64,000 nucleotides of DNA from an uncultured Ruminococcus sp. GTDB taxonomy: Bacteria; Bacillota; Clostridia; Oscillospirales; Acutalibacteraceae. The position numbers and the translations under genes were made by a program. The stretch lies in assembly GCA_902786345.1 (NCBI GenBank), contig CADACB010000004.1, positions 24,041-88,040 on the forward strand, read 5' to 3'. Numbering within the stretch: position 1 is the stretch's first letter; the number at the start of each line of letters is the position of its first letter. The notes under the pieces were generated by a model. It was not told the DNA's origin. It made no database searches and was given only the letters and a program-made list of their open reading frames with translations. This document shows positions 17,003-24,663 of this stretch, piece by piece.

Positions 17003-17264
17003 GCGGTAAAGCAGACTTAGCAGCTTTTGTCGGATGACCTTTTAGAATTTCAGGCACGGTGCTGAGCCGCCGCCCATGGAGCATGAAAATGATCCGGTTT
17101 CGGGAGGCTGATCATTACCGTGTTTGTTTTTACATCTGCCGGAAGGTTATAATATGTTTGTAATAATAAGTCAGACCGAAAGGAAAAAATCCGTGAATAT
17201 GAAATCGGCAATTTACGTTAAGATAAAAAGGAATATTATAATATGGAAAAGGAAGTAAGAAGGT

Positions 17265-18128
17265 ATGTTTTTTAAGCTTATAGCTCTTGATATTGACGGA
17301 ACGCTTACTAACTCGGACAAGGTTATAACTCCTGCTACTCTTGATATGCTGATGCGTTATCAGAAAGCCGGAGGAAAGGTTGTTCTTGCTTCGGGTCGTC
17401 CTACACAGGGAATCATCCCTCACGCAAAAACCTTGAAGCTTGATGAATACGGAGGCTGTATTCTTTCATACAACGGAGGCTGTGCTGTTGACTGTAAAAC
17501 AGATGAGGTTATTTTCAGGAGCAAGCTGCCGAATGAATATATCCCCGAAATATGTGAGATCATAAAGGATTATCCTGTCAGCATAGTTACATATGAAAAG
17601 GATATTATAATTGTGGGTCAGCAGATAAACAAATACACCGAGCTTGAAGCACGTATAAACGGTATGAAAATGAAGCTTGTTGATAGCTTTGCGGATTATG
17701 TTGACTTTGATGTAACAAAGTGTCTTTTGCAGGGTGAACCTGAATATATATTGGAGCTTGAAAAAATTCTTTCGGAAAAATATTCGGGCAGTCTTGGAAT
17801 ATTCAAGTCAGAACCGTTTTTCCTTGAGATCGTTCCTGATGGTGTAGACAAGGCAAAGGCTATTGACAGGCTTATAAATTTACTTGGAATCAGCACAGAA
17901 GAGTGTATTGCCTGTGGTGACGGCTTCAATGATATATCTATGATTGAATATGCAGGACTTGGTATCGCTATGTCAAACGCTGCAGAGCCTGTAAAGGCAG
18001 TTGCGGATTATATAACATTTTCAAACAATGAAGACGGTATTGCTTATGTGCTTTCCAGACTGAGTGGTGAAGCTTCACGGTATAATAATAGTGATGACAG
18101 ACAAACTGTTTGTGCTGCAGTGCATTAA
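17265..18128 (+). CDS. Cof-type HAD-IIB phosphatase
   Basis: The 287-residue product is a haloacid dehalogenase superfamily hydrolase of the Cof/IIB class, which dephosphorylates small metabolites such as sugar phosphates or cofactor precursors in the cytoplasm. Motif I is DIDGTLTNS with the nucleophile Asp at residue 9; motif II is in VVLASGRP; motif III/IV is KAKAIDRL followed by CGDGFNDISMIEYAGLGIAMSNA. The C2-type cap lies between about residues 80 and 200. GGAAGTAAGAAGG precedes the start. Substrate is unknown. The preceding 262 nt carry no supported gene. Confidence 0.9.
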   Translation: MFFKLIALDIDGTLTNSDKVITPATLDMLMRYQKAGGKVVLASGRPTQGIIPHAKTLKLDEYGGCILSYNGGCAVDCKTDEVIFRSKLPNEYIPEICEIIKDYPVSIVTYEKDIIIVGQQINKYTELEARINGMKMKLVDSFADYVDFDVTKCLLQGEPEYILELEKILSEKYSGSLGIFKSEPFFLEIVPDGVDKAKAIDRLINLLGISTEECIACGDGFNDISMIEYAGLGIAMSNAAEPVKAVADYITFSNNEDGIAYVLSRLSGEASRYNNSDDRQTVCAAVH

Positions 18129-18223
18129 GTTCTGAGCAGCAGTATGAAAATTATTATAATTGTAAAATTTTATTTTATCAGATAAAAGGTTTATTTAATT
18201 TATAATAAGGCAGGGTGAACGGA

Positions 18224-18763
18224 ATGAATGATGAGTTGAAACTTTATCACGGCAAACCTGATGATGAAAGAATTCCTAGAGAAACAGCCGTATATGATCT
18301 GCTTGATAAGCTTGGGATAAGCTATGACAGAGTTGACCATAGTGCTGCGGCAACTATGGAGGATTGTCAGCAGGCAGGGCGGCTGCTTGGTGTAAGGATA
18401 TGCAAGAATCTTTTTTTATGCAACCGTCAGAAAACAAGCTTTTATTTACTTCTTATGCCGGAAGATAAGGAGTTTCATACAAAGGATATTACAAGTCAGA
18501 TAAACAGTTCAAGACTTTCCTTTGCAAGTGCTGAATATATGGAGGAGCTTTTAGGAGTAACTCCCGGTTCTGCAACTGTTATGGGACTTATGAATGATAA
18601 AGCCGACAGGGTTCAGCTGCTTATAGATGAGGATGTTCTTAAAGAAGAGTATTTTGGCTGTCATCCGTGCATCAACACAACAAGCATAGGCTTTAAAACA
18701 GATGATTTTATAAATAAACTTCTTCCTGAGCTTGGACACAAACCCATCATAGTCAAGTTGTAA
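18224..18763 (+). CDS. YbaK/ProX-type trans-editing deacylase
   Basis: The 179-residue product belongs to the YbaK/aminoacyl-tRNA synthetase-associated domain family (prolyl-tRNA synthetase associated protein), freestanding enzymes that hydrolyse mischarged tRNAs such as Ala-tRNA(Pro). Supporting segments are VDHSAAATMEDCQQAGRLLGVRICKNLFLCN, with the conserved Lys of the deacylase pocket, PGSATVMGLMND, and GCHPCINTTSIGF near the C-terminus. The ATG at 18224 has AGGGTGA at proper distance; a GTG three codons earlier overlaps that site and is not used. It opens a tight four-gene run (gaps 11, 18 and 11 nt). Confidence 0.85.
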   Translation: MNDELKLYHGKPDDERIPRETAVYDLLDKLGISYDRVDHSAAATMEDCQQAGRLLGVRICKNLFLCNRQKTSFYLLLMPEDKEFHTKDITSQINSSRLSFASAEYMEELLGVTPGSATVMGLMNDKADRVQLLIDEDVLKEEYFGCHPCINTTSIGFKTDDFINKLLPELGHKPIIVKL

Positions 18764-18774
18764 CGGAGGAGAAG

Positions 18775-19281
18775 ATGATTAAAAAGGCTATAAATGATTT
18801 TGATAGACTGCTAAGGCTTGTAGCTGCTCAGGCTGTTGAGGCGGGGATTCCAATATCCGACAGGATACAGGATCACGTTCAGGTTAACAGAAGAGCAAAA
18901 AAACGATTTGGAATGTGCATAAACAAAAACGGAAGCTTTACCATAGAGCTTTCGGAGGTACTGCTGAATGCCCCTGAAAAATCATGCCGACAAACTATAG
19001 CACATGAGCTTATACATACGTGTAAGGGTTGTGATAATCACGGCACACTTTTTCGCAGGTATGCCGATATTTTGAACCGTCGGTACGGTTATGATATAAG
19101 ACGTGCACACACTGCTGAGGAGATGGGTGTGGTTTCAGCCGCATCAGAAAAAAATGTGAATTACATTATTGTATGTCAGAACTGCGGAGCACAGATACTT
19201 CGTACAAGATATTCAAATGTTGTGGCATATCCGTCACGCTACAGGTGCAGGTGTGGAGGGATGCTTAAACGAATAAAATAA
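18775..19281 (+). CDS. SprT-like zinc metalloprotease domain protein
   Basis: The 168-residue product has a zincin active site AHELIHTC (H-E-x-x-H) near residue 77 and a C-terminal zinc ribbon (CQNCGAQILRT, then CRCGGML), the organisation of bacterial SprT-like proteins. Eukaryotic relatives such as Spartan cleave DNA-protein crosslinks; bacterial substrates are not known. The ATG at 18775 is preceded by CGGAGGAGAAG, 11 nt after the previous stop, so it is translated with the deacylase and RlmA genes. Confidence 0.85.
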   Translation: MIKKAINDFDRLLRLVAAQAVEAGIPISDRIQDHVQVNRRAKKRFGMCINKNGSFTIELSEVLLNAPEKSCRQTIAHELIHTCKGCDNHGTLFRRYADILNRRYGYDIRRAHTAEEMGVVSAASEKNVNYIIVCQNCGAQILRTRYSNVVAYPSRYRCRCGGMLKRIK

Positions 19282-19299
19282 GAATCCGGAGATGAAAGA

Positions 19300-20118
19300 G
19301 TGAAAAACACAGTAAAGCTTATATGTCCTGTTTGCAAACTGCCGTTAAAGAGAGATGGCAAAAGCTATATATGTGAAAAAAAACATAGCTTTGACGTTGC
19401 AAGACAAGGCTATCTTAATCTTTTGCTTGTCCAGAATAAGCATTCTTTGAATCCGGGAGATACTGCGGATATGCTTAATGCCCGAAGACGTTTTCTTGAC
19501 AGCGGAAAATATTTGCCCATATGTAAAAGTGTTTCCGAGGCACTTAAAAAATACAGCTGCGCTCCTGAACCTGTTGTTATTGACGTTGGTTGTGGAGAGG
19601 GCTATTACACATCACTTATAAAGAAAAACTGCTGCGGAGTATATGCGGGTGTGGATATTTCAAAGGACGGAGTAAGAATGGCTTGCTCACGAAATAAAGA
19701 AATATTGTGGCTTGTTGCAACGGCAGCGGCACTGCCGATAGAAACAGGTTCAGCGGACGCTGTTATTGCAATGTTTTCACTTATGCTACCGGATGAATAT
19801 GCAAGAGTTCTAAGGCACGGAGGCTGTGTTATAGAGGTGACTGTGGGTAATGATCATCTCAGGGAGCTTAAAGAGATAATATATGATGAAGTTTTTGTTC
19901 AGGATAAGCACCCGTCACCGTGTACTGAAATTTTTGAAGAAATTGAATGCAGTGAGCATAAGTATAAGATAACGCTTGATAACGAAGAACTTAAAGCATT
20001 GCTTATGATGACTCCTCATTTCTGGAGGATACATAAGGAAAGACGAGAGAAGCTTGAGGCAACCGAAAGCCTTGAACTGACTGTACATTACTGGCTGAGA
20101 GCCGCAGTTAAAAGATAG
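19300..20118 (+). CDS. rlmA: 23S rRNA (guanine-N1)-methyltransferase, RlmA type
   Basis: RlmA enzymes methylate N1 of a guanine in helix 35 of 23S rRNA (G745 or G748); the Gram-positive G748 enzyme is associated with tylosin resistance. The 272-residue product has the family's N-terminal zinc finger (CPVCKLPL, then CEKKHSFD), the linker RQGYLNLL, the S-adenosylmethionine site VIDVGCGEGYYTSL near residue 93, and ALPIETGSADAVIAMFS. Translation starts at GTG 19300, with GGAGAT 8 nt upstream; no better ATG exists. Which guanine is modified cannot be read from the sequence. Confidence 0.88.
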   Translation: MKNTVKLICPVCKLPLKRDGKSYICEKKHSFDVARQGYLNLLLVQNKHSLNPGDTADMLNARRRFLDSGKYLPICKSVSEALKKYSCAPEPVVIDVGCGEGYYTSLIKKNCCGVYAGVDISKDGVRMACSRNKEILWLVATAAALPIETGSADAVIAMFSLMLPDEYARVLRHGGCVIEVTVGNDHLRELKEIIYDEVFVQDKHPSPCTEIFEEIECSEHKYKITLDNEELKALLMMTPHFWRIHKERREKLEATESLELTVHYWLRAAVKR

Positions 20119-20129
20119 GAGATTTAACA

Positions 20130-20864
20130 ATGAGTATTAAAGTGACTGCAAGAGTATTTTCTTTTATTCTTGCCGCAGCAGTGCTTATGCTGTGCGGATG
20201 CTCCGGAAACAATAATGATGGTGAAAAAAATAATTCTTCTGAGACAGGCGGAGAACTTATTGAGCGTAAATCCAAGGAAGTTCCGTCATCGGTCAAGGGT
20301 GGTATAAGCTTTGAAGAAGCGTGCAGCATACTTGACAAATACAGCAGTAAGGAGTTTTATCTGCCTCAGGCTGTAAAGGAATATAAAAAATATTATTTCG
20401 GAACAATAGATTATATGGGGGATAAATATTATTCTATATATCCTTATATTGAAGCTGCAAACAAGAAGATATTTATGGGAACAAACTGTCTTGTTTCTTG
20501 TGACGGTCAGCTTGTTCTTAAGAAAGCGTGGACAGGTGATTATGCTGAGGTGACTAAAAAATTCTCAGAAGACAAAAGTTCTGATGAAATTTATCCTGAC
20601 GCAAAAGCTTCAGCGAACGATGCTGTAGCTTCATTTGCTGAAAAAGAGAAAAATCTTAAGCTTGACAATGACATTACAAAGTATGTTTTTGAGGTGGGCG
20701 ACAGGCTTTATGACCGTAATGGGATCAAATGCTATAAAATAAGTCCTAAGCTTGAATATATGGATCACATTGAGATTCTTCAGGCTTATTACGTTGCCGC
20801 AGACGGCAGCGGCGAGGTATATAAGGCAGATCTTAATAATGGCGGAGAATATTCAAGGCTTTGA
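20130..20864 (+). CDS. Lipoprotein of unknown function
   Basis: The 244-residue product has a lipoprotein signal with lipobox L-C-G-C at about residues 21-24 followed by an Asn/Asp/Lys-rich linker. The rest (residues 55-244) is mixed alpha/beta with many Tyr and Lys and no recognised domain. A site GGAGATTTAACA precedes the ATG, 11 nt after the rlmA stop, so it is the last gene of the run. Membrane anchoring is well supported; I do not recognise a function. Confidence 0.7.
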   Translation: MSIKVTARVFSFILAAAVLMLCGCSGNNNDGEKNNSSETGGELIERKSKEVPSSVKGGISFEEACSILDKYSSKEFYLPQAVKEYKKYYFGTIDYMGDKYYSIYPYIEAANKKIFMGTNCLVSCDGQLVLKKAWTGDYAEVTKKFSEDKSSDEIYPDAKASANDAVASFAEKEKNLKLDNDITKYVFEVGDRLYDRNGIKCYKISPKLEYMDHIEILQAYYVAADGSGEVYKADLNNGGEYSRL

Positions 20865-20934
20865 CCGGACAGAAGCTTTAAGCTTTGTTTTCGGTATTAA
20901 ATATTAAAAGGGGCAGACATAAGCTTTTATCGGC

Positions 20935-20963
20935 AAAAGCTAAGGTTCAGCGTCAGCTTTTTT
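20935..20963 (+). terminator. Possible Rho-independent terminator after the lipoprotein gene
   Basis: A 7-bp stem (AAAAGCT / AGCTTTT) with a 13-nt loop is followed by two more T. The loop is large, so the call is moderate. Confidence 0.45.
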
Positions 20964-21008
20964 GATAATTGTTTTTAACTGCGTACTTAAAGAAGGAGAA
21001 TTGTTATT

Positions 21009-22187
21009 ATGGTAATTAAACCAAAGGTAAGAGGATTTATCTGTACGACTGCACATCCTGATGGATGTAAAGTGCTTGTATCACAGCAGATAGATTATGT
21101 GAAGTCACAGCCTCATTCACAGGGACCGAAAAAGGTACTTGTTATAGGCGCTTCTATGGGATATGGACTTGCATCAAGAATAACCGCTGCATATTCCTTC
21201 GGTGCTGCAACGATCGGAGTGATATTTGATAAGCCTGCAAACGGTGCAAGAACTGCAACCTCGGGATGGTATAATACAGCTGCCTTTGAACAGCTTGCTG
21301 CTGAAGACGGTCTGTATGCAAAAACGATAAATGGTGATGCATATTCAAAGGAAATAAAGGATAAAACAATAGAGCTGATAAAAAAAGATCTCGGTAAGGT
21401 GGATATGGTTGTATATAGCCTTGCAGCACCGAGAAGAACTATGGCTGACGGTACTGTATATACATCTGTATTGAAAACCGTAGGTGAGCCATATACAAAT
21501 AAGACAATAGACCTTAAAAATCGAATAGTGAGTGATATTACTGTTGAACCTGCTTCTGATGAAGAGATCAGGGCTACAGTCAAGGTTATGGGCGGTGAAG
21601 ACTGGAAGGACTGGATAGACGCTCTTAAAGCAGCAGATGCAATAGAGGATAATGCTGTAACAGTGGCATATTCATACATCGGTCCTGATATTACACATCC
21701 CATGTATGCAGACGGTTCTATCGGCAAAGCAAAGGATCATCTTTTTGAAACATCAAAGCATATGACTGAACAGTATGGTGTAAGGGCATATATATCAGTA
21801 AACAAAGCACTTGTGACACAGTCGAGTGCGGCTATACCGATAGTACCGCTTTACATTTCTATACTTTATAAAGTAATGAAGGAGCATAACGTACACGAAG
21901 GCTGTATTGAACAGATGTACAGGCTTATGAATCAGAAGCTTTTCGGAGAAAGTGTTATAACCGATAGTGAAAACCGTATAAGACTTGATGATCTTGAAAT
22001 GAAGGATGAAATACAGAGTGAGGTAAAAAAACTCTGGACTGAGATAAGCAGTGATAACCTTGACACGCATGCAGATCTTGACGGATATTATAAGGATTTT
22101 TACAGGCTCTTCGGCTTTGAAGCAGATGGCATTGACTATGCTGCGGATACTGATGCAGACAGAGCAATAAACAGCATAATCGAATAA
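21009..22187 (+). CDS. fabV: FabV-type enoyl reductase / trans-2-enoyl-CoA reductase
   Basis: FabV/TER enzymes use NADH to reduce the trans-2 double bond of acyl-ACP (fatty acid synthesis) or acyl-CoA such as crotonyl-CoA. The 392-residue length is normal. The nucleotide site is VLVIGASMGYGLASRI near residues 44-58; the active-site segment AYSYIGPDITHPMY-ADGSIGKAK has the family spacing Tyr-x8-Lys (Tyr233, Lys242). The N-terminus IKPKVRGFICTTAHPDGC and the C-terminal EGCIEQMYRL also match closely. No FabI or FabK gene is nearby to tell ACP from CoA use; clostridial homologues are often CoA reductases. AAGGAGAA precedes the ATG. Confidence 0.93.
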   Translation: MVIKPKVRGFICTTAHPDGCKVLVSQQIDYVKSQPHSQGPKKVLVIGASMGYGLASRITAAYSFGAATIGVIFDKPANGARTATSGWYNTAAFEQLAAEDGLYAKTINGDAYSKEIKDKTIELIKKDLGKVDMVVYSLAAPRRTMADGTVYTSVLKTVGEPYTNKTIDLKNRIVSDITVEPASDEEIRATVKVMGGEDWKDWIDALKAADAIEDNAVTVAYSYIGPDITHPMYADGSIGKAKDHLFETSKHMTEQYGVRAYISVNKALVTQSSAAIPIVPLYISILYKVMKEHNVHEGCIEQMYRLMNQKLFGESVITDSENRIRLDDLEMKDEIQSEVKKLWTEISSDNLDTHADLDGYYKDFYRLFGFEADGIDYAADTDADRAINSIIE

Positions 22188-22256
22188 AGTATATTACACA
22201 CCTTCGTGAATATTGCCGTAATTGCAGGCAATAATAATCACGGAGGTGTAGTTTTT

Positions 22257-23009
22257 ATGATAAAAGAAAGAAATACAAACAGTTTTAAGAAGAATAAATC
22301 AGTGAAGAAAAATACAGGCTTCTATATTGCACTTGCAATATGCATTGTCAGTGTAGCTGCGGCAGCGTGGACTACTTATGGAAGTGTAGTTGAATACAGC
22401 AGTACCGGGGAAAGCACTGAAAGCTCAGAGCTTCAGGCAGGAAACGATGTAAGCGGAGAAAAATATGAACAGGAAAATTCCGATATGGTAACGCAGAGCA
22501 GTCTTGAAGAAGAAAGCTCCGATGTAGGCTCAGACGATACTGCGTCTGAAAGCACAGCCGATACGGCAACACAGGCAAACACTGAAGCTGAGGAAAAAAA
22601 GCTGAGCCAGCCCATAGAAAACGGCAGGGTTATAAAAAAATACAGTCCCGATGATCCTTTGTTTTCAAAAACGACCTCTGACTGGAGAATACACAGGGGA
22701 ACCGACATAAGTGCACCAGAGGGAGGTGCTGTAAGGTCTTCAACAGACGGTGTTGTAAAGTCTGTAGAAAAAAGTGCAATGCTTGGAAACACTATATGTA
22801 TTGAATATGGTGATTATGATATATATTATTGTGGCCTGACAGAAAGTCCGGTTGTAAGTGAGGGCAATAATGTAAGTTCGGGGGATACTATAGGTTATGT
22901 GGGGATTGTTCCCGGAGAGCTGCTTGATGAAAGCCATATTCACATTGAGGTTAAAAAGGGAAAAGATTATGTTGATCCCGAAACGATTTTTCCGTCAGAA
23001 GATGAATGA
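22257..23009 (+). CDS. Membrane-anchored M23 (LytM) peptidase-like protein
   Basis: The 250-residue product has a short basic cytoplasmic tail, one transmembrane helix at about residues 21-41, a Ser/Glu/Thr-rich linker, and a LytM/M23 domain at about 140-245. The domain keeps HRGTDI (the His and Asp zinc ligands) and the HIHIEV motif, so it could be an active peptidoglycan endopeptidase. The architecture recalls SpoIIQ, which joins the forespore to SpoIIIAH during engulfment, but a vegetative role is equally possible and there is no sporulation gene nearby. The ATG at 22257 has GGAGGTG 8 nt upstream. A TATTGCC/GGCAATA hairpin lies in the gap after fabV. Confidence 0.8.
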   Translation: MIKERNTNSFKKNKSVKKNTGFYIALAICIVSVAAAAWTTYGSVVEYSSTGESTESSELQAGNDVSGEKYEQENSDMVTQSSLEEESSDVGSDDTASESTADTATQANTEAEEKKLSQPIENGRVIKKYSPDDPLFSKTTSDWRIHRGTDISAPEGGAVRSSTDGVVKSVEKSAMLGNTICIEYGDYDIYYCGLTESPVVSEGNNVSSGDTIGYVGIVPGELLDESHIHIEVKKGKDYVDPETIFPSEDE

Positions 23010-23060
23010 TATAAAATGTGTTTTCAATGCTGTAGGCTGATCGCATTTTATAATTAAACA

Positions 23061-23094
23061 GGTACGATAAGTCTGTACAGAAGCTTATCGTACC
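23061..23094 (+). terminator. Probable terminator after the M23 gene
   Basis: A perfect 11-bp stem (GGTACGATAAG / CTTATCGTACC, 12-nt loop) is followed by TGATGTTTTATT. The rest of the gap up to 23314 shows no supported gene or site. Confidence 0.6.
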
Positions 23095-23314
23095 TGATGT
23101 TTTATTGCTTGTTTTAATAGCAGCGGCTTACAGAAATATATAATATATAATGTATAATGTAAGAAATTTAAGCGGTATCAGCGGAATAGGCAGATTACTG
23201 TCGGATAACTGCGTTAGAGTATAATTATTAAAGTTTATGCTGTGGCACAGCAGTTGATTTTTCAGTCAGTCAAAGTGAGAGCAAGCCAACTAATCACGAA
23301 TTGTGTGCGTCAGC

Positions 23315-23953
23315 TTACCGCCGCGGATTAGGTGCAGCGGTAGGCTGACGGGAGAAGATACAGCCACAGTAGTTCTGGCGATAGAGGTGAAATTGAGAGG
23401 AAAGCTCGATTGAACGTTTATAACCGCCGCGTTTCTTGAAATCTGAAAAAAGATATGAAATTCCATACTTGTCACTGACAGCCTTTCCTATCGAATTGAG
23501 AACTGCACTGTCCTTTTGAGGACTGATAGAAAGTGTGGTTGTGAAATAGTCATAATCGCCGGATTTTGCTTGAACAGCACTTTCTTCTAGCCGCATACGG
23601 TAGCATTTTATACAGCGTGCTCCACGTTCAGGTTCGTTTTCGAGTCCCTTTGACATTTCAAAAAATCTGTCAGGCTCATACTTGCCTTCTATGAATTTTA
23701 CCTGTGGACATAATTCGTGTATTAATCTTTGTATCTCATCAACTCTGTGACGGTATTCGTTTTCGGGGTATATATTCGGGTTGTAGTAAAACACAGTTAT
23801 GTCAAAATATTTTGTGAGGTATTCAAGTACGTAGCTGCTGCATGGGGCACAACAGGAATGCAGCAGTAATTTTGGATGTCTGTTCTCGTCAGTCAGGCGG
23901 TTAAGTGTTTTGTCAAGTTCAAGCTGATAGTTTATCTTTGGAGTCTGTTTCAT
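23315..23953 (-). CDS. queH: Epoxyqueuosine reductase QueH
   Basis: QueH (DUF208) reduces epoxyqueuosine in tRNA to queuosine and replaces the unrelated QueG in many anaerobes. The 212-residue product has the paired cysteine motifs that bind the iron-sulfur centre: HSCCAPCSSYVLEYL near residues 32-38, RCIKCYRMRL in the middle, and NYCGCIFS near the C-terminus. FYYNPNIYPENEY and FTTTLSISPQKD are also family hallmarks. The start at 23953 has AAAGGTGATC upstream; the frame reaches 24001 but those codons run through a hairpin. It follows the Gph-like gene after about 50 nt and may be co-transcribed with it. No other queuosine gene is in the window. Confidence 0.92.
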   Translation of the reverse strand: MKQTPKINYQLELDKTLNRLTDENRHPKLLLHSCCAPCSSYVLEYLTKYFDITVFYYNPNIYPENEYRHRVDEIQRLIHELCPQVKFIEGKYEPDRFFEMSKGLENEPERGARCIKCYRMRLEESAVQAKSGDYDYFTTTLSISPQKDSAVLNSIGKAVSDKYGISYLFSDFKKRGGYKRSIELSSQFHLYRQNYCGCIFSRQPTAAPNPRR

Positions 23954-23970
23954 TTTGATCACCTTTATAA

Positions 23971-24001
23971 ATGCCGCACAACATATAGCGTTATGCGGCA
24001 T
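23971..24001 (-). other. Hairpin between the Gph-like and queH genes
   Basis: ATGCCGCA / TGCGGCAT forms an 8-bp stem, with a further AAC/GTT pairing inside the loop. No T-run follows on the minus strand, so it is more likely an mRNA stabiliser or attenuator in the queH leader than a full terminator. Confidence 0.45.
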
Positions 24002-24004
24002 TGC

Positions 24005-24661
24005 TTATTGTTCTATAATGTATGAAAAAATATCCTCCGGGGTTTGTGCAATATATCCGGCTCCTGCCTGTGTAAGCTCTTCAACAGCACGGAAGCCCCA
24101 GCTTACACCACAGAATTTAATACCTGCGTTTGCTGCTGTATATACATCAACGTTGCTGTCGCCAATATATATGCATTCATCAGTGCTTATGCCTGTTTCT
24201 TTAAGGATAGTGAATACTCCGTCCGGTGAGGGTTTTCTTTCAAAGCCTTCACGCTTTCCCAGAACCAATGAAAAGTGTCTGTCAGGAAATAGTTGACTGA
24301 CAATGTAATTTGCAAAATTATCCGGCTTGTTTGAATTTACAGCATAGAGTATGTTTTTCTGATCAAGCCTGTCGAGAAGTGCTTCAACACCATCATAGGG
24401 TTTTGTCAGATCTATGCAATGGTCGTTATAGTATCCGGCAAAGTCTGAAAGGACTGCCTGCTTTCTGATCTCATCCGGAATGTTGATGTTCATTGCTCTG
24501 TCTGCAAGGACGGACACTCCGCTGCCGACCATAAGACGGTATTTTTCAGGATCGTGTTTATGAAAGCCGTTATGCTCAAGTGCATAGTTCATTGCCGCAG
24601 CAAGATCATAAAGTGAGTTTATCAGCGTTCCGTCAAGATCAAATATACATAGCTTTATCAT
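24005..24661 (-). CDS. HAD family phosphatase, phosphoglycolate phosphatase-like
   Basis: The 218-residue product is a HAD subfamily IA phosphatase with a helical C1 cap. Motif I is FDLDGTLINS near the N-terminus (nucleophile Asp), motif II is in VNSNKPDNF, and motif IV is YIGDSNVDVYTAANAG. RKPSPDGV carries the conserved Lys of motif III. Gph-type enzymes remove 2-phosphoglycolate, but pyrophosphatase PpaX and other substrates are close relatives, so the substrate is open. I prefer the ATG at 24661; a TTG two codons earlier overlaps the stop of the upstream lipoprotein gene. The arrangement implies co-transcription. Confidence 0.85.
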   Translation of the reverse strand: MIKLCIFDLDGTLINSLYDLAAAMNYALEHNGFHKHDPEKYRLMVGSGVSVLADRAMNINIPDEIRKQAVLSDFAGYYNDHCIDLTKPYDGVEALLDRLDQKNILYAVNSNKPDNFANYIVSQLFPDRHFSLVLGKREGFERKPSPDGVFTILKETGISTDECIYIGDSNVDVYTAANAGIKFCGVSWGFRAVEELTQAGAGYIAQTPEDIFSYIIEQ

Positions 24662-24663
24662 TT

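Noticed and set aside
17003-17264. Weak AATGATC/GATCATT hairpin near 17,088-17,116 as asnB terminator
   Set aside because: Seven-bp stem with a large loop and a distant T-tract; too weak to call.
22257-23009. Firm naming of the M23 protein as SpoIIQ
   Set aside because: The architecture fits, but other membrane-anchored LytM proteins look the same and no sporulation gene is adjacent.
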